From positions 868,001 to 932,000 of the forward strand of contig CAJFCV020000005.1 of the NCBI GenBank assembly GCA_904066235.2: a stretch of 64,000 nucleotides of DNA, read 5' to 3'. The stretch comes from Bursaphelenchus xylophilus. Lineage: Eukaryota; Nematoda; Chromadorea; Rhabditida; Aphelenchoididae. Of the stretch, positions 30,600 to 42,500 are shown piece by piece. The notes beneath the pieces were generated by a model, which was not told where the DNA came from, did no database searches, and was given only the letters and a program-made list of their open reading frames with translations. Both the position numbers and the translations under genes were made by a program. Each line of letters begins with the position of its first letter. Position 1 is the stretch's first letter.

Positions 30600-32371
30600 C
30601 GAGTAATTAAAAAACCCCATGCGTGCAAAATAATGTCAAGGATCGCCCTCAGGCTAATTGCCATGGGTAAATAAACGCGGACCAGAAAACAGAGCTGCGA
30701 AACGTTAAAAAATACAAAAGGTTTCCGAGATTTGACATAGCCCATGGAGAAGGTGTAATATTGGGAAGGTAAAAAGATAGAATTCGATAAAACTTTGCAT
30801 AAATAAATAGAAATATGTGTCTAATATTACTCAAAGATCAAACTTGTTCAAGTTTGATCTTTGTTATCATGTTGAAAATCAGACCTCTTTCTGATATTGT
30901 ACTAGGTAACTAAAACCGTCGAAATTCACAAAACTCATCGAACTATTACAGTGAAACAACCCGTTTCAGTTTAATGAAGGTGTAATACCGCTTTGTGCAA
31001 AATTTCACGTCAATCGAATAACAAATGGCCGACATATACATCAATATATTATCCATGAGCTCGCTGTGAAATAAATCATTTCAAAAATTGCAAAACAGGA
31101 TTTAAAATCGCAACTCATCTATAAGAAAAGGCTATAAATAAATTCTCAAATTTAGTACAGAAAATATTTAGTCAATATCCGGTTCCCTAACTTCAAAAAA
31201 TTCGATATTACACTTGACAAAAATTTTAACAAACCGCGATTTAAAAAGAGACGCTATAAGCGCATCATATGACACTATTTGCCTCCATCCCTCTTCCAGA
31301 CCTCCGGCAACCTGAAACGGGAGCGTATTTAAAAATTCTCTCAGCTAACAATACAAAATAAATAATGCTCGGCGAAAGCCGGCGGCTTACTCAGCTCTGT
31401 TAGAATCGAAAAATTAGTGTTCGACATGAATCATCTTAGAAAAAAGTGCGATCGATTCGGAAAGAAACCCTCTCGTTTTCTCTTGCTTCGACTGTAAAAA
31501 CCTCCGGGAAATTGGAGAGGACCGAAACGAAGCCTTCAAGGATAACATACTAAAGTGATATCAGCTGGTCGCGAGCGCGAAAAATTGACTGGATTTAACG
31601 CTCCATAAAATATGCAGGCCCCAAATTACACCCCAAGTCGGGTGGGAAGCGATATTTCGAGGAATTATAACGCGCAACCGCCCCTTGAACAGAATGCCAA
31701 GATCTCTTGGCATCCAATGTTTGCGCGGCGGAACGCCGAAATTAGCATAATGCTTTTCCGCTTTCTACAGAGTAAGCTCAGAATCGTAAAATCGGGCGTC
31801 CCACAAACTTCTGGAGCCCGGGGAATAAAGTTTTATATCGAATTTGGGGTCTGGATTTTGCGTGGAAAATTGCCTATCAATTTGGAGTCCGGTTTCAGCG
31901 GAATTCCGAAGAAAAATGAAATTTTTACGATCCGAAAAGATTTGTTATATCCGTAACATCCTTTGTGTGGTCGTAATCGACAAGGTGCTTTCTTTTCTGT
32001 TCTCCTTTGTTACGATTCTTTGAGAAATTCCGATTTTTCTGCAATTTTTTGATGAATCAGCTTGTTTTTGTTGTGAAATTAGCTATTAATACTATCTTTT
32101 ACACAGTAATTGAAAAATGACCTTCCCAATATAACTGTCTTACGATTCAAACGGAAATAAAACGTAGTTCGCCGCCGAGGTCGAGATGTTTTATAATTAT
32201 CTTATTTTAGTCACAAAAATTTTGAAATTTCCAAAAAATTTCAGTTTTATTAGCTAAAATACGAAATATTTTTATGTTCCAAGCAATTTTCGGGCCATTT
32301 GGAATAGTATTCACCATTTCCCGAGCAAACAAATCAAATAAATCCAGTGTAAAATCCCGGTTCATTTCCGG
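30600..32371. other. Intergenic, no gene supported
   Basis: AT-rich. A minus-strand frame after CCGTTTCAG near 31310 (VAGGLEEGWRQIVSYDA) has some coding look but no partners. A plus-strand frame at 31612-31956 lacks splice context. Nothing else seen. Confidence 0.35.
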
Positions 32372-32748
32372 TCATTGGAGTATTGAATGACATATTTTAT
32401 TCAATCTTCTTGCGATGAATGTGGAGTAGCCGCTTGTTTTTCGTTCGGGCAAGACTTTGAGAGCGTTTTGGACAAGGTGTATGGCCGTTTGAATAGGCCA
32501 GAAGCTTTCGTCTTGAAGGCGAAATTTCCGATGGTCTAGTGTAATGTCGGAGGTGTTTTTGTTGTTGATAAAGGCTTCATTTGGTGGGAAAACAGATTCC
32601 GACTGATAACGAATCTTCTGTTTTTCATGTTCAACAATAGTTTGGTAAAATACGGAAGTGAAAAATCATTTTTTAACCTCTTTTTCCCAGCCATGTCTAA
32701 TGTCATGGATAATATCCGAAAACGCCTCGGAAACGCTGCTAAATTGTC
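32372..32748 (-). CDS. Two 3' coding exons of an unidentified gene
   Basis: Exon 32748-32678 (QFSSVSEAFSDIIHDIRHGW) follows CTTTAG and splices in phase across a 60-bp intron to 32617-32372 (KIRYQSESVFPP, DESFWPIQTAIHLVQ, YSTFIARRLNK, stop TGA). Both exons have clear coding character. Upstream at 32763-32969 a different frame starts with signal-peptide-like MPIPPESWVCFFRLLLLL, and a third frame starts at 33006. I could not join any of them with a convincing donor, so there may be a frameshift or a missed exon. No family recognised. Confidence 0.45.
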
Positions 32749-32999
32749 CTAAAGCATGGCAATCACAACACCCCGGTCTTTGACCATTCTTTTTCTCGCA
32801 AAGAGCGCCAAGAATTCGTTGAGTTTATGGCCAGGTTGTGGCCTTTTCCTCCCTCGTTTCCCGATCGGAGCGGGGCGCTTTGAGTGGGCGATGGGAGAAG
32901 AAGGAGAAGGCGAAAGAAGCACACCCAGCTTTCGGGAGGTATTGGCATTTGATCGGAGGCATAAGCCAAGGCTTCCTCTCTCGCATAATGAATGAGGAT

Positions 33000-33925
33000 T
33001 TTGCATTAAACGCTACCTTGATTTGCGGCTTTTTTTGGAGGTCGGGCGAACGGGTTTTGGTTTGTTTTTGGGTGTCGTATTGTAATCGGAGCTTGATCCG
33101 AGAGGCTTATATCCGATTTGGGGCTGGTTTTCTAAGTTTGGAACACCAATTGATCGATTTGGAGTTTAAAATTGGGAACTTATATTATACTTGGACATCA
33201 GGGTTTATTTTTGAAACCCATAGTTCATATGCAATATATTGTTTTAGTATTGGGTTTTATATCGCAGAGAAGGTATTAATTTAATCAAAAATGTCGAAAA
33301 GAAATTTCTATCAAACGCTTTTCAACAATTTTTACTCGATTTTTAAAATTTTTGATTCAAAATTAAGATGATTTACGAAAAAGTTGGCCCAAATTTCTCT
33401 TTAGATAGCCGTTATATTTTTTCTAGTATCACCGTCATTTCACACTCTATCAGATCATTTCACACATTTTTGACCCCAAAAAGTTATTTTTCATCTAAAA
33501 TCACCTTATTTTAGGTCCAAAACTTCAAAAGACCGCCTAAAAGTTTCCTTGATTCGATTTCTTTTTATTTCTCTCTTTTGAAGCGTCAAATTTGGCGCTT
33601 TACTTAATACTGTGTACAGAGCCCAGCTGACTCATAATCGTCTTTTGTAAGAATCGAAAAGAAAAACATCTCCAGGAGACCCGAAATTCTGTACAAACTA
33701 CGGATTGCGTGGAAAGAATGTCGTTTTATTTGACATTTCGGCGGTATAACTCTTGAAAATCCGATTTTAATTTAATAAATACTTGGAAATTATCTTATTT
33801 TAGCAAAAATCATCTTACTTTAGGTGATTTTTACTAAAAATCTTCAATTTTCTAGCTAGTAAACAGGGAACAGCCGTTCGTTGGCCATTATTTCGCGTCT
33901 CGGCCAATGTTTCTGTTGATCTCTC
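33000..33925. other. Intergenic, no gene supported
   Basis: The plus-strand frame at 32838-33284 has no splice context and no recognisable domain. The remainder is AT-rich. Confidence 0.35.
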
Positions 33926-34577
33926 TTAAAATTCCACGGATTTATTTACCTTTTCCCTTGGGTCATTTGTTGCCCGGGCTAATTAGATGGTTAAAATTAG
34001 ATGGCATTTGGGTATTTTTGGGTAGAATACCACTTGTTTTAGCTGGAATGACATCGTTTTTAGCAGTATTATTGATCGTTTTGAATTTCTAAGCAAAAAT
34101 TATATTATAATTGCCATTTTTGGCCTAAAATACAGTGACGGACCTGATCCAGTGGCAAAAAACGTATCGTTTTGCATCCGGGAAGTATCAGAAAATGCAG
34201 CAAAGTGACTCCCTCTCCAACTAAAAAACTCCGTTTTGAAGGGCGCGCTTTTATAACAAAATGGAGCTTTTCGCTTGGAGATAGAGGTACTTTGCAACAT
34301 TTTTTGATACTTCCCGGATGCAAAATGGAACGTTTTGTGCCACTGGATCAGGTCCGTCACTTTATCTTAGGCCAAAAATGGCCATTACAATATATTTTTG
34401 ATTAGAAATTCAAAACGATCTGTAATACTGCTCAAAACTATGTCATTCCAACTCAAACAAGTGGTATTTTACCCTAAAATACCCAGATGTCATCCAATTT
34501 TAAACATCTAATTAGCTCGGGCAACAAATGACCCTAGGGGAAAAGTAAATAAATCCTTGGAATTTTATCAGGTTCGT
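33926..34577. mobile_element. Nested palindrome with family C core
   Basis: Outer arms (ATTTATTTACCTTTTCCC... and ...GGGGAAAAGTAAATAAAT) flank the family C foldback at 34131-34361, which starts CAGTGACGGACCTGATCC. The far right end again reads CAGGTTCGTCACTG, a degenerate family C terminus. Confidence 0.65.
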
Positions 34578-34710
34578 CACTGTAAGCAAATTTCTGCTCA
34601 AAACTTATGAAAATTCCGAAATTATTGCTTTCAAAGTATCCGTGGCTGTTCGTTGAACCTTCGAGATGGTATTCTAAACTCTATGAGATATGAAAACAAA
34701 AAAATTACAT

Positions 34711-34718
34711 TATTTTAG
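34711..34718 (+). promoter_or_regulatory. Probable spliced-leader acceptor of unc-112
   Basis: TATTTTAG lies eight bases upstream of the initiator ATG at 34727, with no upstream coding exon. A 5' UTR intron is the alternative. Confidence 0.4.
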
Positions 34719-34726
34719 TCTTCATC

Positions 34727-37700
34727 ATGACCCATCTTATCCAAGATGGGTTCTCGGTGAACGACGCCCGTTGGAAGTTGGGCGTCTACATCACCGACCT
34801 CCAAACCTCGCGCGAGATCGATGTGAAAGGCGATAGCGCCTTGGGGCAGGTGATGTCGCAACTGGTGGGTGAGATCAGAGACACCCGCGACTGGTCCGAT
34901 CACGCGCTATGGTGGCCCGACCGCCGCCGCTGGCTCAAGCACACCAGAAGTACGCTGGACCAGGTCGGAGTGAACAGCACACACTATTTGGAGTTCACTC
35001 CAATGCACAAGGAGACTCGGTATGGAATTATAATAGAAAAACATTCAAGAAATGGCTACAGCAATATAATTTGTCCCATCTGACCTCAAAATTTACAGTG
35101 TCGAGCTTCCCGACGGCCAAATCATCACTCCACACCTCGATTTCTCCGTCCCAGTCCTCAAGGTGGTCAAAAAGTTGGCCGCTGAGCTGGGAATTCGTCA
35201 TCCCGTTGAGCTCTCCATCAAACGAGATATCCCCGCAGATGTCCTTAAAAAAGGCGCTAACATCGAGTCGGACAAGCCTGCCGCAATTTCCGCCGCGAAA
35301 CCGGGAGAGGAGTCGATTGGACCCGGAACGATGAGAACGTTGAAGCCGATTAGAGCCGGAACCATCAACAACACCGCAAGACAGCAATCCCCTTCGATTG
35401 CTGGAACCTTAGGTAAGATTATGCGATTGAAGTTCGACCAAAACTGCGAAAAAGAACAAAAAAGAAACAAAAAACAGCCAGGAGGAATCGAACTTGCGCT
35501 GATCAAGCGCACCATTGCTTAACTTGTCAGATCGGACGAGATGCCGTTTTCGCACTCGGCTATTAGCACGACCAAAGAAGACACACCCGAGTGAACGCGA
35601 AAAGAGAGGGGGCTAGAGAAGCAGAGAAAGTTGTTGGTTACCCCAGTCCAAAAGTTGTTAGTGATTTTCTTACCCGCAGTTCCACAGGATTTGACATTGC
35701 TATATATAGCCTAACTTGAGGTTGGTTATACCTTCGGCTCATGTAAGTGCGGCTGAAGCGCAAAATTTTGGAATGTCCGGCAATTGTGCTGGACAGATTT
35801 TATCTTGGAAGGTCAGTTGAACGTCCATAAAATTCGTGTGAACATAGCGAAGGTTTTGGTAGTTACTGGTATACTTCATAACCCCCAGTAAATATCCGAA
35901 ACGGCTTTTCATTGAATTAGAGTGTCATTCAGAAGATTTATTAGGAATGAACACTAAAATTTCCTCATTTCAGGTCCCGGCCACTCTTTCAATGCCTCCG
36001 AGATCGGTACCATGCCCAGAGCCGGAACTTTGCCTCGAGGCATGAGTCCCGGTCCAGCCGCGTATCGCGAGGCCGTCGGCCGAACACCCGAGCCCGGCCT
36101 CACCGAACCTCTGGATGCCGACGAATTCGACCCCCGCTTCGTCCATTCGCCACAAACTCGACCAAGCCGTGACGCTTTCCGACCACAAAACTTGGTCGAA
36201 AAAGCGGCGCTGAATCGGGGATGGCTCGATTCCTCTCGCTCGCTGATGGAGCAGGGAATTTGCGAGGGAGACCTGGTTGTGTTGAGATTCAAGTTCTTGA
36301 CTTTCTACGACCTGAACACCAAATACGACCCCGTCAGAATCAATCAGATCTTCGAACAAGCAAAGAATTCGATTCTGCTGGAGGAAACCGAAACCACAGA
36401 GGAGGAAGCCAACCTGTTCGCTGCATTACAGGTGAGATCAGGGGCTAATTCGATCGATTTGTTCATAAATTCATGAGAAAAAACTCTAAAAATTGGGAGA
36501 AAATTGATTTTTAGACTATTTTTGTCTAAAATAAGGTCAAAAATCTCTGATTTTCTCCAATTTCCGCAAGATCTTAACTTATATCTTTCTTTCTAGCTCC
36601 AAGCAACCCTCCAACGACAATCTCCAGAACGTGAGACCCCAGAAAGAGATGCTGTGGACATAATGTTAGATGAACTGGAACGAACTCTGGATGCCAGTGC
36701 CACTCTCCAACGTCGCGATCTGACGCAAGTCCCAGAGATTGCGGACTATCTGCGATATTGCAAGCCGAAGCGAATGTTCAAAACCTTCAAGCGCGCTTAT
36801 TTCGTCTTCCGCGACCTTTACTTGTACATGTACAACAGTGCGCAAGAAACGAATGCCCGTCCTCAAGCCGACTACAACTTGAAGGGGTGCGAAATTGGCC
36901 AAGAAGTCAATGTCTCAAAGGGCATCTATCACATTAAGATTCAAGTGCCTACTGCGGAGGGAATGACCGATCTGATTTTGAAGTGTGATAATGTAAGTTA
37001 AGGCCTAACGATGAAGGAAAGGATTGAAAAAATGGAGGAAATAGCTAGAAATAGATAGTAGACAGCCTGTTCTCTCTTCTGGAAGCAATCCGAGTAAAAA
37101 ATTGCGTCAGAATGAAGAAAAGGACGATTTTCGACTAAACTACAGTGGTGGACTTGATGACAAAATTGCTACATTTTGACAGCGAAAGCATGTGGTTTTG
37201 CGTTTTGGCTGATTTGTAGAGATCTATCTTTTTGGACCTTACAGTGACGGACCTGTTCCAGTGGCAAAAAATGTACCATTTTGCATCCGGAAAGTATCAA
37301 AAAATGTAGTAAAATACCTCCCTCTCGTGAAGAACCTCGATTTCAAAAGCGCGCCCGCTCTTTTTGTGAGGGAGCCCTTCAAAACGGAGTTTTTTATTAG
37401 TTGGAGAGGGCATTTTGCCACATTTTTTGATACTTCCCGGATGCAAAATGGTACGTTTTTTGCCACTGGATCAGCTCCGCCACTGTAAGGTCCAAAAAGA
37501 AATAGAATTCTATAAATCAGCCAAAACGCGAAACCACATGCATTTGCTGTCAAAATTTAACAATTTGAATGCAGAATACACAAGACTACCCTAAATGACT
37601 TTTACTGTCTTTTAGGAGCATCATTTCTCCAAATGGATGGCGGCTTGCCGGCTTGCGTCGCGCGGAAAAACAATGGCCGATGCTAGCTACTCAACAGAAG

Positions 37701-38684
37701 TGGAGAACATCCGCAAGGTGCTCCAAATGCAGGCCACCCCCAAGGATCAGAACGGGCAAGCGCGCCAGAAACGCGCGCCATCCGTCCAACTTCCCAACGA
37801 CTTTGTCGTAGACGACTTTGTTGCCCAACGCTACGTGAAAAAAGCCCGCTCCAAGCAGAGTCTGCAGCAACGAATCGCGGATGCGCACAATAACGTCAAA
37901 AACTTGTCGTCTACCGAGGCCAAACTTCAATACATTCGGACCTGGGAAGCGTTGCCCGAACACGGCCTCCACTACTTTGTTGTCCGATTCCAAGGCGCCA
38001 AAAAGAACGACCTGATCGCTATCACTCATAACCGATTGATGAGGATCAACCCGGACAATGGGGAGATCCTCAAGACCTGGCCCTTCAACCAAATGCAGAA
38101 GTGGCATGTGAACTGGGAGATCCGACACATTAAGGTAGGCATGTGGAATATAATGTGAAATTGGAGGGGTTTTGAGCGTTAAAACTAGGGGATTTTGACG
38201 AATTTGGATAGAAAATTGATTGTAGTTTGATTTTGGATGCGAAAAAGTAAAAAAAAGTTTTGATTTTTTAGTTGAAATTTCGCAAATATTACCTTGTAGT
38301 AGCCAAAATAGCAGATGACGAAAATTTTCTTGTTTAGAAGGGGATTACAGGTGGATTTCGAATTTTTTAGACAATAAAAGAGCTTATCTTTCATTTTAGA
38401 CAGGCGAAAAGTGCTAAGTAAACCGTTTTTCCCTTCAAAAACATCAAATTTTGAGATTTTCCACCTAAAAGCTAGCTATTTACTCCAAATTTACCCATTC
38501 TACCCGATTTTTCTTCCAGATCCAACTCGACAACGAGGAAATCGAGTTCAAACCCCTCTCCGCAGACTGCAAGGTAGTCCACGAGTTCATCGGAGGCTAC
38601 ATTTTCGTCTCGCTCCGCTCCAAAGAACAAAACCAAGAGCTAGACGAGGAGAAATTCCACAAACTCACCGGAGGATGGGGATAA
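34727..38684 (+). CDS. unc-112: Kindlin / UNC-112, integrin-activating FERM protein
   Basis: Six exons join in phase: 34727-35019, 35099-35412, 35974-36431, 36597-36992, 37616-38134 and 38520-38684 (714 residues, about the 720 known for C. elegans UNC-112). The F0 domain is residues 1-95 ([31 protein letters not shown]); F1 follows ([12 protein letters not shown]) with a long Ser/Pro insert. F2 ([12 protein letters not shown]) is split by a PH domain from about residue 400 ([27 protein letters not shown]). F3 ends in the kindlin signature [14 protein letters not shown] and FHKLTGGW. Kindlins bind integrin beta tails and, in worm muscle, help assemble dense bodies and M-lines. The region around the mammalian QW integrin-binding pair reads MQKWHVNWE here. 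Introns contain a tRNA-like dispersed repeat (35.5 kb) and a family C MITE (37.2 kb). Confidence 0.96.
35455..35840 (-). repeat. Dispersed repeat with tRNA-like head, copy 1
   Basis: About 380 bp in a kindlin intron, homologous in inverse orientation to 56520-56910. On the minus strand the head has GATCTGACAAGTTAAGC, then a B-box-like AGTTCGATTCC and a TTTTTT run (about 35465-35470). The body shares TTAGTGAT...CTTAC, TATATAGCCTAACTTGAGG and GGAATGTCCGGCA. A SINE-like origin is inferred. Confidence 0.6.
37240..37487. mobile_element. Family C foldback MITE in unc-112 intron
   Basis: TA-flanked palindrome starting CAGTGACGGACCTGTTCC and ending GGATCAGCTCCGCCACTG. The flanking TTGGACCTTA/TAAGGTCCAA is also self-complementary, so the insertion target was itself palindromic or the palindrome extends outward. 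Confidence 0.75.
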
Positions 38685-39528
38685 TTCGCCCGAAACTCGA
38701 TTGAAACATAATCAGAGAACAATAATCTAGTCCTTTCTATGGTGCTGCCTTAGATTTCTGCCATTTCCGCCCACTAACATTCAGTTTTCACGTTTTCCAG
38801 CAATTTACATTGTTTTAGTGTAAATACCCGACTCTCCTCAGTTGTTCGTGTCTTATTCTTTACAAAAAGGTTGACAAAAAGCTAAAAAATAAATTTTATT
38901 GTTATATTCGCCTTGGTTTGGCTGTTTTTAGAACAATAAAAAAGCGGATTTTACATCCGGATCTAGTACAATAAGATTGTCAATAAATTTGAGAAAACGA
39001 TAGAAAAGCTAGCTAAAATTGCTTTGGTTAGGAACTTCAAGAAGCTACCAACATTCTGCGACAGTTTTTTCCCCGAGTTTAGGCGGAATTTCACTTTCAC
39101 CGACCATTTCTCTGAGTCCCACCACGAAAACAAATTTTGGAACGGAATGCCAACAAAACAGCTAAATTCTCGGATTTTTTGTCGGAGAAATCTCCAGTCT
39201 AATATTAGCTTGCGAAATCCCGCATCGTTTATACCCCTTCATCATCCGTTCCACTCTTTTCAACTCCATTTATATTACACTTGCCGTAAATGTAGGTGTA
39301 GTCGGATATAAACGCTCAGTTTGAAGTTGAATGCCTATTTCGGGGGTGTTTATGACTCCACAGCTATGGCAACCGAACTCTTGAACGCAAAGGGCGTGCA
39401 ATTAGAGAGATGGGAGTTTACAACGCGCTGTAATCTTATTTTAGATATAAAATTGTAGTGTACTCGCGAGTTCGTGCATTTTAACAGTTTTCCGCCTTCT
39501 CAATGGGATGTAGTTGGTTGGTTTCAGT
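38685..39528. other. Intergenic between unc-112 and the RBM33-like gene
   Basis: AATAAA-type signals near 38888 and 38935 probably end the kindlin transcript. The frame at 39024-39311 has no splice support. No other feature seen. Confidence 0.45.
39521..39528 (+). promoter_or_regulatory. Probable spliced-leader acceptor, RBM33-like gene
   Basis: GGTTTCAG 12 bases before the ATG at 39541; no coding sequence upstream joins it. Confidence 0.4.
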
Positions 39529-39540
39529 GTGCCGCACGAA

Positions 39541-42500
39541 ATGAGTGCCTTGGAGGAAGGCGACTTTGATGAATTTGGAGGCAATAACGAGTTTGATGGG
39601 AATGAAGAGATCGATGAAGATGTCTTGCTTGGAACCGATGAAAACCCCACCGAATCCGAGACACTGAACACTAGTCAAGAGTGTGAGGACGAGGAGCAGT
39701 TGGATTATGACGAAGATGAGGAGGAGGAGAAGAAACCGAGGGACAAATTTGAGTCCGAAAGAAAACCAACTACTACAATATCGCAGGCTCCAAAACCGGA
39801 TGTTTCTGTGAAGACGGAAGTGAAAGTGGACGAAACTGGGGATAGTAAGGTTGTGGAAAGCAAGCCTGTGCCAAGCACACCACCAGTGAAGAATGGATCA
39901 GTGAAATGTTATGTTAACCCGAAGTTCAAGGGTCGGCTACCTTGTAAGTCGATTTTCGAGATTCTTTCTTTGGTTTTTAGGTGAAAGATTGATCTTTAGA
40001 GCAAGCCAACGTCTTCTTCTTTCTGTCCGTACTCAATTTCTGCCGAAATTACGAATTACCGTCAAGATCTGTCCAATTTTACATCAGCATACCTAAAATA
40101 ATGTTTTTCTTTTTAAAAAATTACGATGTTTCAGTTAATGTTGGTCCCCGCCCTCTAACCACCTTACCACCGCCTCCAGTGTTCCATGTGCCACCCACGA
40201 ACATTCATGCGCCTCCTTTTATTCCAATGCAACGAGCTCCCGCACCAATTATGCGACCGCTTCTTCCAGTTGCTCCGGGACAAACAGTGGTCAGTCAATT
40301 CGTCCCTCCAGTGCCGACAAGTGGCCCAGTAGCTCAAGTTGTGCAAGATCATGACGGGACCATTAGATTCAGAGCGATGATCCCACCTCCAACTCAACCG
40401 AAAGTTACTATCGCTCGGGCTGGCCATTGTGATCCGGGGCCAAAAAGCAATTGGGATAGCAACGTAGAGGACTTCTTGAAGAGGACACAAGCTTGTAAGT
40501 GCTTTTTATTTTTGTTGTTTTGGTTTTTAGTGGATTCTTGGATATTACACATGATGGATCACAAGAAAAGTTTGAACTTTTAGTCTAAGTTCTTGCTGAT
40601 TTTGCTATTTTCAGCGAAAAGACGTCGATCACGGTCATCGTCAAGGTCGTCATACTCATCAAGGAGCAGATCCTCGTCTTATTCATCATACAGCAGGTCC
40701 TCGAGGTCCCCGAGTAAATCAAGGTCCAGATCACCGATACGATCAAGGAGCAAGTCGGCCGGCCAAAGGAGTCGTAGAAGACCCTCTCCCAAACGCAGTC
40801 ATCGACGAGACACTCGAAGATATCGCAGAGACAGCAGAGAAAAAGACCGTGAACCTTATAGACCAAGAAATGATCGGACAAGGCCAAAAAGAGATGAAAG
40901 GAAGACGCAAGAAGAGAAAAATACGATCGAATGTGCTGAAGCGTTAGGCCTGGACCAAGAATATGTGAAAAAGTTGGAAGAACAGAAGAAATTGCGCGAA
41001 GAAATGGCCAGAAAAAAGTACCGCCGAGACGAAAGGGACACAAAGAACGAGACAAAAGTGGTCGTGGAAGTCGACCGGCCCAAACGAAAGCCCAGCACAC
41101 CCGATCAGAAACTCAAACCCTACCTGGCAGTGGTGATCCACAACCTCACCAACCTCAGCGACGCCTACAAACGCGTGAAAATGATCGCGAACGCCGTGGG
41201 CCCCACCAAGGTTAGTCGAGGAAATGGTTTTGTTTTTGATTATTTTCAATTTTTATCCAAGAATTTGTTAGGTTTCATGTCGTAGAGGATCATAATGCAT
41301 CTGAAAACGAGCTTGAGCATGTATATTTTGGCTTTTTGTAAAGTGTTTCATCGAATTTTATATTGATTTAGTTATTTTTTATCAATTTTTTTGATTTTTT
41401 ACATTTTTTACTTGAATATTTGAGTGTTTCAAGAAGAATTATGATAGAATAAGGTCTCATATGGCATTATCTTGTACTGCGGCTTCTTATTTCAGCAGAA
41501 ATTATTGGAATTTCATTTGAAATTTGAGATTTTTTGATGTTTTTGAGGATTTTTTGGGATTTTGGAAATTTCTCAAAGGAATTCAATGATTTTTGCTGGA
41601 ATATGAACTCCAACTGATATGTTATTGTCTTTTGTATAATGCAAAAGAAGTATGTCGGCATTTGCCATGCGTATTTGCCGATAATTTTATGTTATCCATG
41701 AGGGATCTGATATTTTTTTAAAATTTTTGTTGTTTCTAATGTCTGAATTATTTTTCTTTGGATTTTATGAGTCGTATATGGTCTACAAGAGTTGTAGAAC
41801 AGACTTTTATTTGTTTCTCCATTCAATTTTGAGATTTTTACCACGATTTTTTCGTCAATTTTGACCCCGATATGAATCAAATTTTCTCGAAAAGAAATGT
41901 TGATTTATCTCGTGCACCGTGTCGTCCGTCAAGAAGTCTTTGAGTACAAAAAAGATGACGCTCTTTCCTTCCAATTTTTATAAGTCTTGTTGGTCTTTAT
42001 TCAATTTTTGATATAAAATCGAGCTCTTGGATCAGCACCTTGTTTTAGACAAAATTTTATGAAATTTTGATTTTAATGCTGATCAAAGGGCCGATGAAAC
42101 TCTGAAATGGATATGTATTGTATTATCAGCCCTTACCTGTCATATCTAGTCAATTTTTTATCGAATATACGATCTCGAATATATCTTTTTTTTCTATTTG
42201 ATCTCAAATTTCATCAAAATTTACTGGTTTTTGTCGATTTCCTGGTGATTATTTAATATTTTTATATCGAATATTCACAATATATCACAAATTTTGTTGT
42301 AATATCATACAGTCTTGGTATACCATCCATCTGGATAAAGGATTTACAAAAAAAAAATTTTTTTTTGACACCTTGTTTTAGGATGCTTGGTATACCAAGA
42401 AATGGTTCGCATATCGAATGAGTTTGATCCAAAAATATTTTATTTGGTTTATAATGCAATTTAAATACCGTTTTGAGTATTCTGCAATAGTAATATTAGT

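Noticed and set aside
31612..31956. Plus-strand 114-codon frame
   Set aside because: Composition like the background, no signal peptide, no splice context, no recognisable motif.
32838..33284. Plus-strand 148-codon frame
   Set aside because: Its first part overlaps the GC-rich minus-strand candidate exon region and the remainder is AT-driven Phe/Tyr-rich sequence.
33907..34092. Hydrophobic 61-codon frame that looks like a membrane segment
   Set aside because: Lies inside an arm of the 33926-34577 palindrome; the mirror arm shows it is repeat sequence.
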